The translations under genes were made by a program, and so were the position numbers. A DNA stretch of 64,000 bases from NCBI GenBank assembly GCA_937873665.1, contig CALMYW010000202.1, forward strand, positions 26,473 through 90,472. Reading direction: 5' to 3'. This DNA is from an uncultured Sphingorhabdus sp. GTDB taxonomy: Bacteria > Pseudomonadota > Alphaproteobacteria > Sphingomonadales > Sphingomonadaceae. Under the pieces are notes generated by a model. The model had not been told where the DNA came from. It saw only the letters and a program-made list of their open reading frames with translations, and did no database searches. This document shows, piece after piece, positions 43,720-52,315 of this stretch; the stretch's first letter is position 1, and every line of letters starts with the position of its first letter.

Positions 43720-44940
43720 ATGGAAAAGCAAATCCTCAAGCCGAGCCTTGCCGTTCTTGCGGCGTTGACCTGCACATTGCCTGCTGTAGCGCAAACAGCC
43801 GAAGAGCCAAAAGCGATTACACCTTATGCCGACATACGTTATCGGCTCGAATTGATTGGTCAGGATGGGTTGCCGGAAAATGCGACTGCATCGACCTTGC
43901 GGGTTCGTGCGGGGTTCAAAACACGCGAGTGGAGCGGTTTTAGCGCACTTGTCGAAGGGGATGCGATAGCCCGCGTCGGACCTCGGCATTACAACGATAC
44001 GGTCAATGGCTTGACCGCTTATCCGATTGTTGCTGATCCTTCCGATGTTCTGCTCAATCAGGCGTGGCTTCGTTACAAACCGGTAAAGGAAGTCGAAGCT
44101 GTCCTCGGTCGTCAAGCGGTCAATTTCGACAACCAGCGTTGGATCGGGTCGGTGGGCTGGCGACAGAATGACCAGACGCTTGATGCCGCCCGCGTGACGA
44201 TCAAACCGATGAAAGGTGTTGCGCTCGACTATGGCTATGCCTGGCGCGTCAACCGCATCTTTGGACCCGACTCACCGCAAGGAATCTGGCGCGACAATAA
44301 TATCCATATGGTCCGCGCCAATTTTGAAGCGAAGCCAGTTGGAACAGTGACGACCTATGGCTATTTCCTCGACCTACCAGATGCTCCGCTCTCCTCTTCG
44401 AAAACGATAGGCGTCAGGCTGGCTGGCGAACAGAAGCTGTCGGGCAAAGCTAAGCTGCTCTATGCGGCGGAATATGCCAACCAGCGTGACCTTGGCTCGA
44501 ACCCGAGAAACTTCTCGCTTGATTATTTGCTGGTCGAACCTGGCATTTCGTTGGGCGCTGTTACCGTCAAGGCCGGCTGGGAGCAGTTGGAAGGCAATGG
44601 TGTGAGTGCCCTGCAAACGCCACTGGCTACGCTTCATGCTTTCAATGGTTGGGCCGACAAATTTTTGAGCACGCCAGCAAATGGATTGCGCGATCTATAC
44701 GCCGACGTCGCGGTGAAGCTTCCCGCTGTAGGTCCGATCAAGGGCGCTAGCGCGCGGCTACAATATCATGACTATAATTCAACACGGGGCGGGCTGAATT
44801 ATGGCAGTGAATTGGGAGCCATGCTGGCAGTTCCGATCGACAAACATCTGACCGCAACACTGAAATTCGCGCGTTACAATACAGACGATTTTGCCACCGA
44901 CACCACAAAATTTTGGTTCTCACTCGACCTGAAGCTCTGA
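43720..44940 (+). CDS. Outer-membrane porin (alginate-export-like beta-barrel)
   Basis: The 406-residue product has a signal peptide (to PAVAQ) and a beta-barrel rich in alternating aromatic strands, ending ...TKFWFSLDLKL with a C-terminal hydrophobic residue. The ADIRYRLELIGQDGLPENATASTLRVRAGFKTREWSGFSALVEGD start and AVLGRQAVNFDNQRWIG fit the alginate_exp/OprE-like porin group. The ATG at 43720 is preferred over the TTG at 43711. It is divergent from the nnrS operon behind FNR/DNR-type boxes, so it is likely expressed in low oxygen. It probably lets nitrate or nitrite (or another anion) cross the outer membrane; the specificity is unproven. Confidence 0.78.
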   Translation: MEKQILKPSLAVLAALTCTLPAVAQTAEEPKAITPYADIRYRLELIGQDGLPENATASTLRVRAGFKTREWSGFSALVEGDAIARVGPRHYNDTVNGLTAYPIVADPSDVLLNQAWLRYKPVKEVEAVLGRQAVNFDNQRWIGSVGWRQNDQTLDAARVTIKPMKGVALDYGYAWRVNRIFGPDSPQGIWRDNNIHMVRANFEAKPVGTVTTYGYFLDLPDAPLSSSKTIGVRLAGEQKLSGKAKLLYAAEYANQRDLGSNPRNFSLDYLLVEPGISLGAVTVKAGWEQLEGNGVSALQTPLATLHAFNGWADKFLSTPANGLRDLYADVAVKLPAVGPIKGASARLQYHDYNSTRGGLNYGSELGAMLAVPIDKHLTATLKFARYNTDDFATDTTKFWFSLDLKL

Positions 44941-44941
44941 T

Positions 44942-45637
44942 TCAACCGGGCCGGTCAAGAAACGGATCAGGACGGGCAAAGGCAGCCAGCAGTTCGGCAT
45001 TCGTGATCTGCACGGTGTTGCCGGATACGACGACGCCATGCGCGGCCAGCGCACTAAACGCGCGTGATAGATTCTCGGGCGTCATGCCCAGTAGTGACGC
45101 GAGGATGCGCTTTTCCACGGGCAGGTCGAACTGCACAGCGCCACCGCGCTCACCACTTTCGAGAAGGATGAAATTGCCCAGCCGCTCGACCGACTGGCGC
45201 AGTTTCATGTCGGTGAGTGCGCGAACGAAGTAACGAAAACCGAATGCGAGTTCCTGCATTGCCCCGCGCATCAGCGACCGGTCGTTGTCGATGGCATCGC
45301 GGATTAATGGCGATGGGATCATCAGGATGCGCGATGCAGTTAAAGTGCGCGCCGACATCAGATACGGCTGGTCGGTATAAGCGGCGGCGAGAATGAAACT
45401 GCGCACCGGTCGCACGATTGCCATCGATGTTGTCCGATCGCCGTTGCCGGTAAAAAGTTCGACCATACCATCGATCAATATGTGCAGGAAATCGGGTTTC
45501 TGCCCGGTATCGAACAGCTTCAGCGCTGGCGGGAAGACCTGCAGGAAGGAAGCAGCAAAAATCTGTTCACGTTGCTCGGGATCCATCGAGGCGAATAAAG
45601 GCAGTGCAGCAATTTCCGGTTTTTCAGCAGCGCGCAC
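44942..45637 (-). CDS. Crp/Fnr-family regulator, DNR-like
   Basis: The product, about 231 residues, has a cyclic-nucleotide-type beta-roll (HILIDGMVELFTGNGD), a long dimerisation helix and a C-terminal winged helix-turn-helix (KRILASLLGMTPENLSRAFSALAAHGV). The four Cys of FNR are absent, so it is not an Fe-S oxygen sensor. It resembles DNR, a haem-based NO sensor that activates denitrification genes. I take GTG 45637 as start, because the ATG at 45715 would place a perfect FNR box (45680-45693) inside the coding sequence. Its neighbours are narK, the porin and nnrS, and the boxes in their promoters are its expected targets. Confidence 0.8.
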   Translation of the reverse strand: MRAAEKPEIAALPLFASMDPEQREQIFAASFLQVFPPALKLFDTGQKPDFLHILIDGMVELFTGNGDRTTSMAIVRPVRSFILAAAYTDQPYLMSARTLTASRILMIPSPLIRDAIDNDRSLMRGAMQELAFGFRYFVRALTDMKLRQSVERLGNFILLESGERGGAVQFDLPVEKRILASLLGMTPENLSRAFSALAAHGVVVSGNTVQITNAELLAAFARPDPFLDRPG

Positions 45638-45679
45638 AATTGTTCCCCAACTTCGATGCGGTCGAATGTAAACGCCTGA

Positions 45680-45693
45680 TTGATAAATATCAA
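45680..45693. promoter_or_regulatory. FNR/DNR-type box (perfect), regulator / narK gap
   Basis: TTGATAAATATCAA is an exact consensus box. It lies upstream of the regulator gene and may give autoregulation, or assist the narK promoter together with the second box. Confidence 0.75.
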
Positions 45694-45772
45694 TCGCACT
45701 AGTGACGAATGACACCTCGATTTTTGACCATGATCAGGCCTGCGTGATTTTGACGGGTTTGCCAGGTGCAGG

Positions 45773-45786
45773 TTGATCCACATCAA
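45773..45786. promoter_or_regulatory. FNR/DNR-type box (perfect), upstream of narK
   Basis: TTGATCCACATCAA is an exact consensus box. At -41.5 it would place the narK transcript start near 45821, 29 bases before ATG 45850. This supports the ATG 45850 start over upstream in-frame codons. Confidence 0.8.
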
Positions 45787-45849
45787 CAAACCCAGCGGAT
45801 AAGAATGCAGACCAGAACCAGATTTCTCTCGCCGCAAAAGGGGCTGGTC

Positions 45850-48564
45850 ATGGTTGCATCAACGGTTTCGTCAAAACAGCAGCAAGGGGCGCTGTGGCTG
45901 AGCACCGGAGCGTTCACAGTCTGCTTTGCGGTTTGGACGATTTTTGCGATCATCGGGATCGAGATCAAGGCTGAGCTCGGCTTGAATGACACCCAATTCG
46001 GGCTGCTAGTGGGAACGCCGATCCTGACAGGTTCTCTTGTCCGTGTATTTCTCGGAATCTGGACCGACCAATATGGTGGGCGACTGGTGTTCCCGCTGAC
46101 GATGCTTGCTTCTGCGGTTTCGACCTTCCTGCTGTCTTATGCCGATACCTACATTCTAATGCTTGTAGCCGCTTTGGGGCTTGGGTTGGCAGGTGGCGGG
46201 TTCGCGGTTGGTGTCGCCTATGTCTCCAAATGGTTCCCACAGGAAAAACAGGGCACTGCGCTCGGCTTTTTCGGCATGGGCAATGTGGGTGCAGCGGTGA
46301 CCAAATTTGTTGCTCCGTTCGTAATGGTTGCGATGGGCTGGACGGCAGTTGCGCAAATATGGGCCGCTGCATTGGCTGTGATGGCGGTCATTTTCTTCGT
46401 TCTGGCAAAAGACGATCCAGACTTTGCTTCACGCAAGCATAGCGGCGTTAAGCCCAAGTCGCTGGCCGAACAGTTGGAACCTCTCAAGCATCAGCAGGTC
46501 TGGCGTTTCTCGCTCTATTACTTTTTTGTCTTCGGGGCCTTCGTCGCGCTTGCGTTGTGGTTGCCCAAATATCTGAGCGAGGTCTATCATGTTGACGTGA
46601 AGGTTGCGGGCATGCTCGCCGCCATTTTCTCGCTCTCGGCCAGCCTTTTCCGCGCTTATGGTGGAATGCTGTCGGATAAATATGGCGCGCGCAAAATCAT
46701 GTACGCCACCTTTGGCGTGTCGATGCTCTGCCTGTTCATGCTGAGCTATCCGTCAACCGATTATGTCATTCATGGAATTAAGGGCGACATCGCCTTTTCG
46801 ACCTCAATGGGGCTCGTACCGTTCGTGATCACGGTGTTCGTGCTCGGTTTCTTCATGTCGCTGGGTAAGGCTGCGGTCTACAAACATATCCCGGTTTATT
46901 ATCCCGATCATGTCGGCTCCGTTGGCGGTATGGTGGGCATGGTCGGCGGCCTGGGTGGCTTTGTGCTTCCCATCGTCTTTGGTGTCGTCAGCGATCTCAC
47001 CAATATCTGGACCAGCTGCTTCATGGTGCTTTTCGCGCTGGTGGTTGTGGCGCTCGGCTGGATGCACATGGCGATCCGTCAGATGGAACAGAAAGCCAGC
47101 GGTATTGATGCGCGTAGCCTTCCGCAATTCCCCGAAATGGCCGAACTGCACGATCCGGCCAAACATGCCGCAGGCGAAACGCGCGTACTGGAGGAATGGA
47201 AACCCGAAGATGCAAATTTCTGGGAAGCCACAGGCGAACGTATCGCACGGCGCAACCTCTACATCTCGATCCCGGCACTCTTGCTCGCCTTTTCGGTGTG
47301 GATGGTCTGGTCGATGGTTGTCGCAAAGTTGCCGCTGATCGGGTTCGACTACACGACTGACCAGCTTTTCTGGCTGGCGGCGCTTCCGGGGCTGTCGGGG
47401 GCGACCTTCCGGATATTCTACAGCTTCATGGTGCCGATCTTCGGCGGGCGGCTGTGGACGACGCTGAGCACGGCTTCGCTGCTGATTCCAGCTTTTGGAA
47501 TCGGTTATGCAGTGCAGAACCCGGAAACGCCGTACATCATCTTCCTGGTGCTAGCGCTTCTTTGCGGTTTCGGCGGTGGCAATTTCGCTTCTTCGATGTC
47601 GAACATCAGCTTCTTCTTCCCCAAGGCGCAGAAGGGCAATGCGATGGCCCTGAATGCAGGTCTCGGCAATCTGGGTGTGTCGGTGATGCAGTTCATCGTG
47701 CCTTTGGTGATTACCGCCAGCGTGTTCGGTGCGATGGGCGGTGACCCTCTGCCCAACAAAGAAGGCGGTGAGCTGTGGCTGCAAAATGCGGGTTTCATCT
47801 GGGTGCCGTTTATCATGGCGTCGTCGCTGCTGGCATGGTTCGGGATGAACGACATTGCCGATGCCAAGGCGAGCTTCGCCGAGCAGTCAGTGATTTTCCA
47901 GCGCAAGCATAATTGGCTGATGTGCTGGCTGTACACCGGCACCTTCGGTTCATTCATCGGCTTCTCGGCTGGCCTGCCTTTGCTCGCCAAGCACCAGTTC
48001 CCTGACGTCGACGTGCTGAAGTTTGTCTTCCTCGGCCCGCTGGTCGGCGCGATCAGCCGGGCTGCAACCGGCTGGGTATCAGACCGCTGGGGCGGTGGGC
48101 GAGTTACCTTCTGGGTGTTCGTCTTCATGATGATCGGTGTCGTCGGCGTGATGTACTTCCTGCAAGCCGGAAACTGGTGGGGCTTTCTCGGCATGTTCAT
48201 CTTCATGTTCTTCGTCACGGGCGTGGGCAATGCCTCCACTTTCCAGATGATCCCCAGCATCATGCGCAGCGAAATCCCGCGCCTGATGCCCGAACTGAGC
48301 AAGCAGGAGCAGGTGCGGCAAGCCGAGAAGGAATCGGCCGCTATTGTCGGCTTCACTTCGGCCATCGCAGCCTATGGTGCCTTCTTCATCCCGAAAAGCT
48401 TTGGCAGCGCGATCGCGGCTACCGGAACGCCGATGGCGGCGCTGATTGGCTTTTTCATTTTCTACGCCAGCTGCGCCGCCCTGACCTGGTTTGTTTACAC
48501 GAGACCGGGCGGGCTTCTCCATTCCATCGAACGCGCGCCCAGCGCCAAACTTGCAACCGCTTGA
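45850..48564 (+). CDS. narK: Fused NarK1-NarK2 nitrate/nitrite transporter (two MFS domains)
   Basis: The 904-residue product contains two complete 12-helix MFS transporters in one chain, about residues 10-425 and 475-890. They are joined by a hydrophilic linker that includes SLPQFPEMAELHDPAKHAAGE. Each half has the NarK-type signature (GLGLAGGGFAVGVAYVSKWFP and LLCGFGGGNFASSMSNISFFFPK). Type 1 NarK is taken to import nitrate with protons and type 2 to exchange nitrate for nitrite. Such fusions are known from other alphaproteobacteria, for example Paracoccus. The start is ATG 45850, with AAGGGG upstream and an FNR box at the right distance. narG follows 13 bp downstream. Confidence 0.93.
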   Translation: MVASTVSSKQQQGALWLSTGAFTVCFAVWTIFAIIGIEIKAELGLNDTQFGLLVGTPILTGSLVRVFLGIWTDQYGGRLVFPLTMLASAVSTFLLSYADTYILMLVAALGLGLAGGGFAVGVAYVSKWFPQEKQGTALGFFGMGNVGAAVTKFVAPFVMVAMGWTAVAQIWAAALAVMAVIFFVLAKDDPDFASRKHSGVKPKSLAEQLEPLKHQQVWRFSLYYFFVFGAFVALALWLPKYLSEVYHVDVKVAGMLAAIFSLSASLFRAYGGMLSDKYGARKIMYATFGVSMLCLFMLSYPSTDYVIHGIKGDIAFSTSMGLVPFVITVFVLGFFMSLGKAAVYKHIPVYYPDHVGSVGGMVGMVGGLGGFVLPIVFGVVSDLTNIWTSCFMVLFALVVVALGWMHMAIRQMEQKASGIDARSLPQFPEMAELHDPAKHAAGETRVLEEWKPEDANFWEATGERIARRNLYISIPALLLAFSVWMVWSMVVAKLPLIGFDYTTDQLFWLAALPGLSGATFRIFYSFMVPIFGGRLWTTLSTASLLIPAFGIGYAVQNPETPYIIFLVLALLCGFGGGNFASSMSNISFFFPKAQKGNAMALNAGLGNLGVSVMQFIVPLVITASVFGAMGGDPLPNKEGGELWLQNAGFIWVPFIMASSLLAWFGMNDIADAKASFAEQSVIFQRKHNWLMCWLYTGTFGSFIGFSAGLPLLAKHQFPDVDVLKFVFLGPLVGAISRAATGWVSDRWGGGRVTFWVFVFMMIGVVGVMYFLQAGNWWGFLGMFIFMFFVTGVGNASTFQMIPSIMRSEIPRLMPELSKQEQVRQAEKESAAIVGFTSAIAAYGAFFIPKSFGSAIAATGTPMAALIGFFIFYASCAALTWFVYTRPGGLLHSIERAPSAKLATA

Positions 48565-48577
48565 AAGGGCCAAGACC

Positions 48578-51500
48578 ATGAGCCAACTTCTCGACCGCCT
48601 GACCTTCTTCAACCGGAAGCGTGCAACATTTTCTGATGGCCATGGGGTCACCACCAGCGAAGCGCGTGATTGGGAGGATGGCTATCACAAGCGGTGGCAG
48701 CATGACAAGATTGTCCGATCGACCCATGGCGTGAATTGCACCGGCAGTTGTTCGTGGAAGATCTACGTCAAGGGCGGCATTATCACCTGGGAAACGCAGC
48801 AGACCGACTATCCGCGCACACGCCCTGAACTGCCCAACCATGAACCACGCGGCTGCCCGCGCGGGGCGAGCTACAGCTGGTATATCTATTCGGCCCAGCG
48901 GCTGAAATACCCGCTGATCCGTTCACGCCTTGTGCGCTTGTGGCGCGAGGCCAGGCAGACGATGAGCCCCGTGGCGGCATGGACCGCGATTGTCGAGGAT
49001 GAAAAGAAGCGGAAGAGCTACACCGCTATTCGCGGCCATGGCGGTTTCGTCCGCGCGCATTGGGAAGAGGTGACCGAGATCATCGCCGCCGCCAATGCTT
49101 ATACGGCGAAGAAATATGGCCCCGACCGGATCATCGGCTTCTCACCGATCCCGGCGATGTCGATGGTCAGCTATGCAGCGGGTTCGCGCTATCTGTCTCT
49201 GCTCGGCGGCACCTGCATGTCATTCTATGACTGGTATTGCGATCTTCCGCCCGCCAGCCCGATGACCTGGGGCGAGCAAACAGACGTCCCCGAAAGTGCA
49301 GATTGGTACAATGCGGGTTTCCTGATGATGTGGGGCTCCAACGTCCCACAGACCCGCACCCCCGATGCGCATTTCATGACCGAAGCACGCTATCGCGGCA
49401 CCAAGGTCGCGGTGGTGTCTCCGGATTATGCAGAGGCCACCAAGTTTGCAGATCTCTGGCTGAATCCAAAGCAGGGCACCGACGCGGCGCTCGCCATGGC
49501 GATCGGCCATGTCATCCTGCGCGAATATCATCTCGACCGGCAGGTTGAATATTTCGAGGACTATTGCCGCCGCTACACCGATTATCCGATGCTTGTCCGC
49601 TTAGTCGAAAAGAATGGCGCTTATGTGCCCGAACGGCTGCTGCGCGCGTCCGACCTGAAGGGCAATCTGGCCGAGAAGAACAATCCCGAATGGAAAACCG
49701 TCGCCATCGATGATGCCAGTGGCAAGCTGGTAGCCCCGTTGGGCTCGGCGGGGTTCCACTGGGGTGAAGAGGGCAAATGGAACCTTGAGGAAAAGGATGG
49801 CACAGGCGGTGATGTAAAACTGCGCACTACCTTCATCCTTGATGCGGATCGCGATGATGTGGTCGACGTTTCCTTCCCCTATTTCGGCAATCGCGAGCAT
49901 GATCATTTCAAGGGCACCGACCATCCCGATGTGTTGAACCGTCGCGTCCCCGTCCGGCAGATCGAGACCAAAGAAGGGAGGACATTTGTTGCTACCGTCT
50001 TTGATCTATTCTGCGCCAATTACGGTCTCGATCGCGGGCTGGGTGGAGAGCATGTCAGCAGCGATTATAGCGACAATGTCCCGTACACTCCCGCTTGGGC
50101 CGAGAAAATTACCGGGGTCCCCGCTGAACAGATCATCACCGTAGCCCGCGAATTTGCAACCAACGCGGAAAAGACCAAGGGCAAATCGATGGTCATCCTC
50201 GGCGCCGGTCTGAACCACTGGTATCATATGGACATGAACTATCGCGGTATCATCAACATGCTGGTGATGTGCGGGTGCATTGGCCAATCGGGTGGCGGCT
50301 GGTCACATTATGTCGGGCAAGAGAAACTGCGCCCGCAGACCGGATGGGCACCTTTGGCCTTCGCACTCGATTGGGCTCGACCGCCGCGCCAGATGAACTC
50401 GACCAGCTTCTTTTACGCGCACACTGACCAATGGCGCTATGAAACACTGGACATTGACGAAATCCTGTCACCGACTGCGCCTGATGGCGATTGGTCAGGT
50501 TCGCTCATCGATTACAATGTCCGCGCCGAGCGCATGGGCTGGCTGCCCAGCGCGCCCCAACTGAAAACCAATCCGCTCGAAGTGGCAAAGGCTGCCAAGG
50601 TGGCCGGTATGGAAGCGAAAGACTATGTCGCCTCCGCATTGCAGACTGGCGAGCTTGAAATGTCGTGTCGCGATCCAGACGATCCAGCCAACTGGCCGCG
50701 CAACATGTTTGTCTGGCGTTCCAACCTGCTCGGTTCATCAGGCAAGGGGCATGAATATTTCCTCAAGCACCTGTTGGGCACGCAGCACGGTGTGCAGGGC
50801 AAGGATCTGGGCGAAACCGGTGCGCAAAAGCCGCAGGATGTCGTCTGGCATGATGATGCGCCACAGGGGAAACTCGATCTGCTGGTAACGTTGGATTTCC
50901 GCATGTCGACGACTTGCGTGTATTCGGACATCGTGCTGCCGACCGCCAGCTGGTATGAGAAGGACGATCTCAACACCTCGGACATGCACCCGTTCATCCA
51001 CCCTTTATCAGCAGCAGTCGATCCGGTTTGGGAATCAAAGTCCGACTGGGAAATCTACAAAGCGATTGCCAAGAAATTCTCCGAAATTGCGCCCGAAGTT
51101 TTGGGTGTAGAAGAGGATGTCGTGCTGACGCCTATCCTGCACGACACGCCGGGTGAAATTGCACAAGCCTTTGATGTCGAGGATTGGGGCAAAGGCCAAA
51201 CGCTGCCGCTACCAGGCAAGACAATGGCGAATGTTGCGGTCGTCACCCGTGATTATCCGAACCTCTATAAGCGGTTCACCGCACTAGGCCCGTTGATGGA
51301 AAAGGTCGGCAATGGCGGCAAGGGCATATCATGGAATACCGAGCCTGAAGTCGACCTGTTGCGCCGCCTGAACGGCGAAGTGGGCGAGGAGGGAGCGACC
51401 CAGGGCATGGCAAAAATCGACAGTGCCATTGACGCCTGTGAAGTGATCCTCAGCCTAGCACCCGAAACCAATGGTGAGGTTGCGGTTAAGGCCTGGGCGG

Positions 51501-52315
51501 CCTTGTCAAAAAACACCGGCCGCGATCACACGCATCTGGCGCTGCCCAAGGAAGAAGAGAAAATCCGTTTCCGCGACATACAGGCGCAGCCGCGCAAGAT
51601 TATCTCCTCGCCTACATGGTCGGGTCTGGAAAGCGAGCATGTCTGCTACAATGCCGGTTACACCAATGTGCATGAGCTAATCCCTTGGCGCACGTTGACC
51701 GGGCGACAGCAGCTCTATCAGGATCATAAGTGGATGCGCGCCTTCGGCGAAGGTTTCTGCGTCTACCGTCCTCCGATCGATACTAAGGCCGTCAAACCGA
51801 TGCTCGACGAGGCGAAGGATGCGCCGCATGTTATCCTGAACTTCATCACGCCGCACCAGAAATGGGGTATCCACTCCACCTATACCGATAACCAACTGAT
51901 GCTCACACTATCTCGCGGCGGGCCGATTGTCTGGATGAGCGAGACGGATGCCGCCAAGGCGGGGCTGGTCGATAATGACTGGGTGGAGGCGTTCAATTCT
52001 AATGGTGCGCTCGTTGCTCGCGTGGTCGTTTCGCAGCGCATGAAAGAGGGAACGCTCTTCATGTACCATGCGCAGGAAAAAATCGTGAACGTCCCCGGTT
52101 CGCCGCTGACCGGCCAGCGCGGGGGCATCCACAACAGTGTGACCCGCGCAGTGCTCAAGCCAACGCACATGATCGGCGGCTATGTCCAGCAGAGCTACGG
52201 CTTCAACTATTATGGGACGGTCGGTTCCAACCGCGACGAATACGTCATCGTCCGCAAGCTATCAAAGGTCGACTGGCTCGAAGGCCCGGCAACCCATCTG
52301 GAGGCAGCAGAATGA
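48578..52315 (+). CDS. narG: Respiratory nitrate reductase alpha subunit
   Basis: The 1245-residue product is the catalytic, cytoplasm-facing Mo-bisMGD subunit that reduces nitrate to nitrite. The N-terminal Fe-S motif HGVNCTGSCSWKIYV starts with His50 in place of the first Cys, as in NarG. YCDLPPASPMTWGEQTD contains the Asp expected to bind molybdenum. The length is normal and there is no Tat signal beyond the vestigial N-terminus. AAAGGG precedes ATG 48578. narH overlaps its stop by 4 bases. It requires the chaperone NarJ and the Mo cofactor, both of which have genes downstream. Confidence 0.97.
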   Translation: MSQLLDRLTFFNRKRATFSDGHGVTTSEARDWEDGYHKRWQHDKIVRSTHGVNCTGSCSWKIYVKGGIITWETQQTDYPRTRPELPNHEPRGCPRGASYSWYIYSAQRLKYPLIRSRLVRLWREARQTMSPVAAWTAIVEDEKKRKSYTAIRGHGGFVRAHWEEVTEIIAAANAYTAKKYGPDRIIGFSPIPAMSMVSYAAGSRYLSLLGGTCMSFYDWYCDLPPASPMTWGEQTDVPESADWYNAGFLMMWGSNVPQTRTPDAHFMTEARYRGTKVAVVSPDYAEATKFADLWLNPKQGTDAALAMAIGHVILREYHLDRQVEYFEDYCRRYTDYPMLVRLVEKNGAYVPERLLRASDLKGNLAEKNNPEWKTVAIDDASGKLVAPLGSAGFHWGEEGKWNLEEKDGTGGDVKLRTTFILDADRDDVVDVSFPYFGNREHDHFKGTDHPDVLNRRVPVRQIETKEGRTFVATVFDLFCANYGLDRGLGGEHVSSDYSDNVPYTPAWAEKITGVPAEQIITVAREFATNAEKTKGKSMVILGAGLNHWYHMDMNYRGIINMLVMCGCIGQSGGGWSHYVGQEKLRPQTGWAPLAFALDWARPPRQMNSTSFFYAHTDQWRYETLDIDEILSPTAPDGDWSGSLIDYNVRAERMGWLPSAPQLKTNPLEVAKAAKVAGMEAKDYVASALQTGELEMSCRDPDDPANWPRNMFVWRSNLLGSSGKGHEYFLKHLLGTQHGVQGKDLGETGAQKPQDVVWHDDAPQGKLDLLVTLDFRMSTTCVYSDIVLPTASWYEKDDLNTSDMHPFIHPLSAAVDPVWESKSDWEIYKAIAKKFSEIAPEVLGVEEDVVLTPILHDTPGEIAQAFDVEDWGKGQTLPLPGKTMANVAVVTRDYPNLYKRFTALGPLMEKVGNGGKGISWNTEPEVDLLRRLNGEVGEEGATQGMAKIDSAIDACEVILSLAPETNGEVAVKAWAALSKNTGRDHTHLALPKEEEKIRFRDIQAQPRKIISSPTWSGLESEHVCYNAGYTNVHELIPWRTLTGRQQLYQDHKWMRAFGEGFCVYRPPIDTKAVKPMLDEAKDAPHVILNFITPHQKWGIHSTYTDNQLMLTLSRGGPIVWMSETDAAKAGLVDNDWVEAFNSNGALVARVVVSQRMKEGTLFMYHAQEKIVNVPGSPLTGQRGGIHNSVTRAVLKPTHMIGGYVQQSYGFNYYGTVGSNRDEYVIVRKLSKVDWLEGPATHLEAAE

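Noticed and set aside
45638..45715. Upstream ATG start for the DNR-like regulator
   Set aside because: It would encode the perfect FNR box at 45680-45693 as protein (IDIYQ), and that stretch is not conserved regulator sequence. GTG 45637 is preferred.
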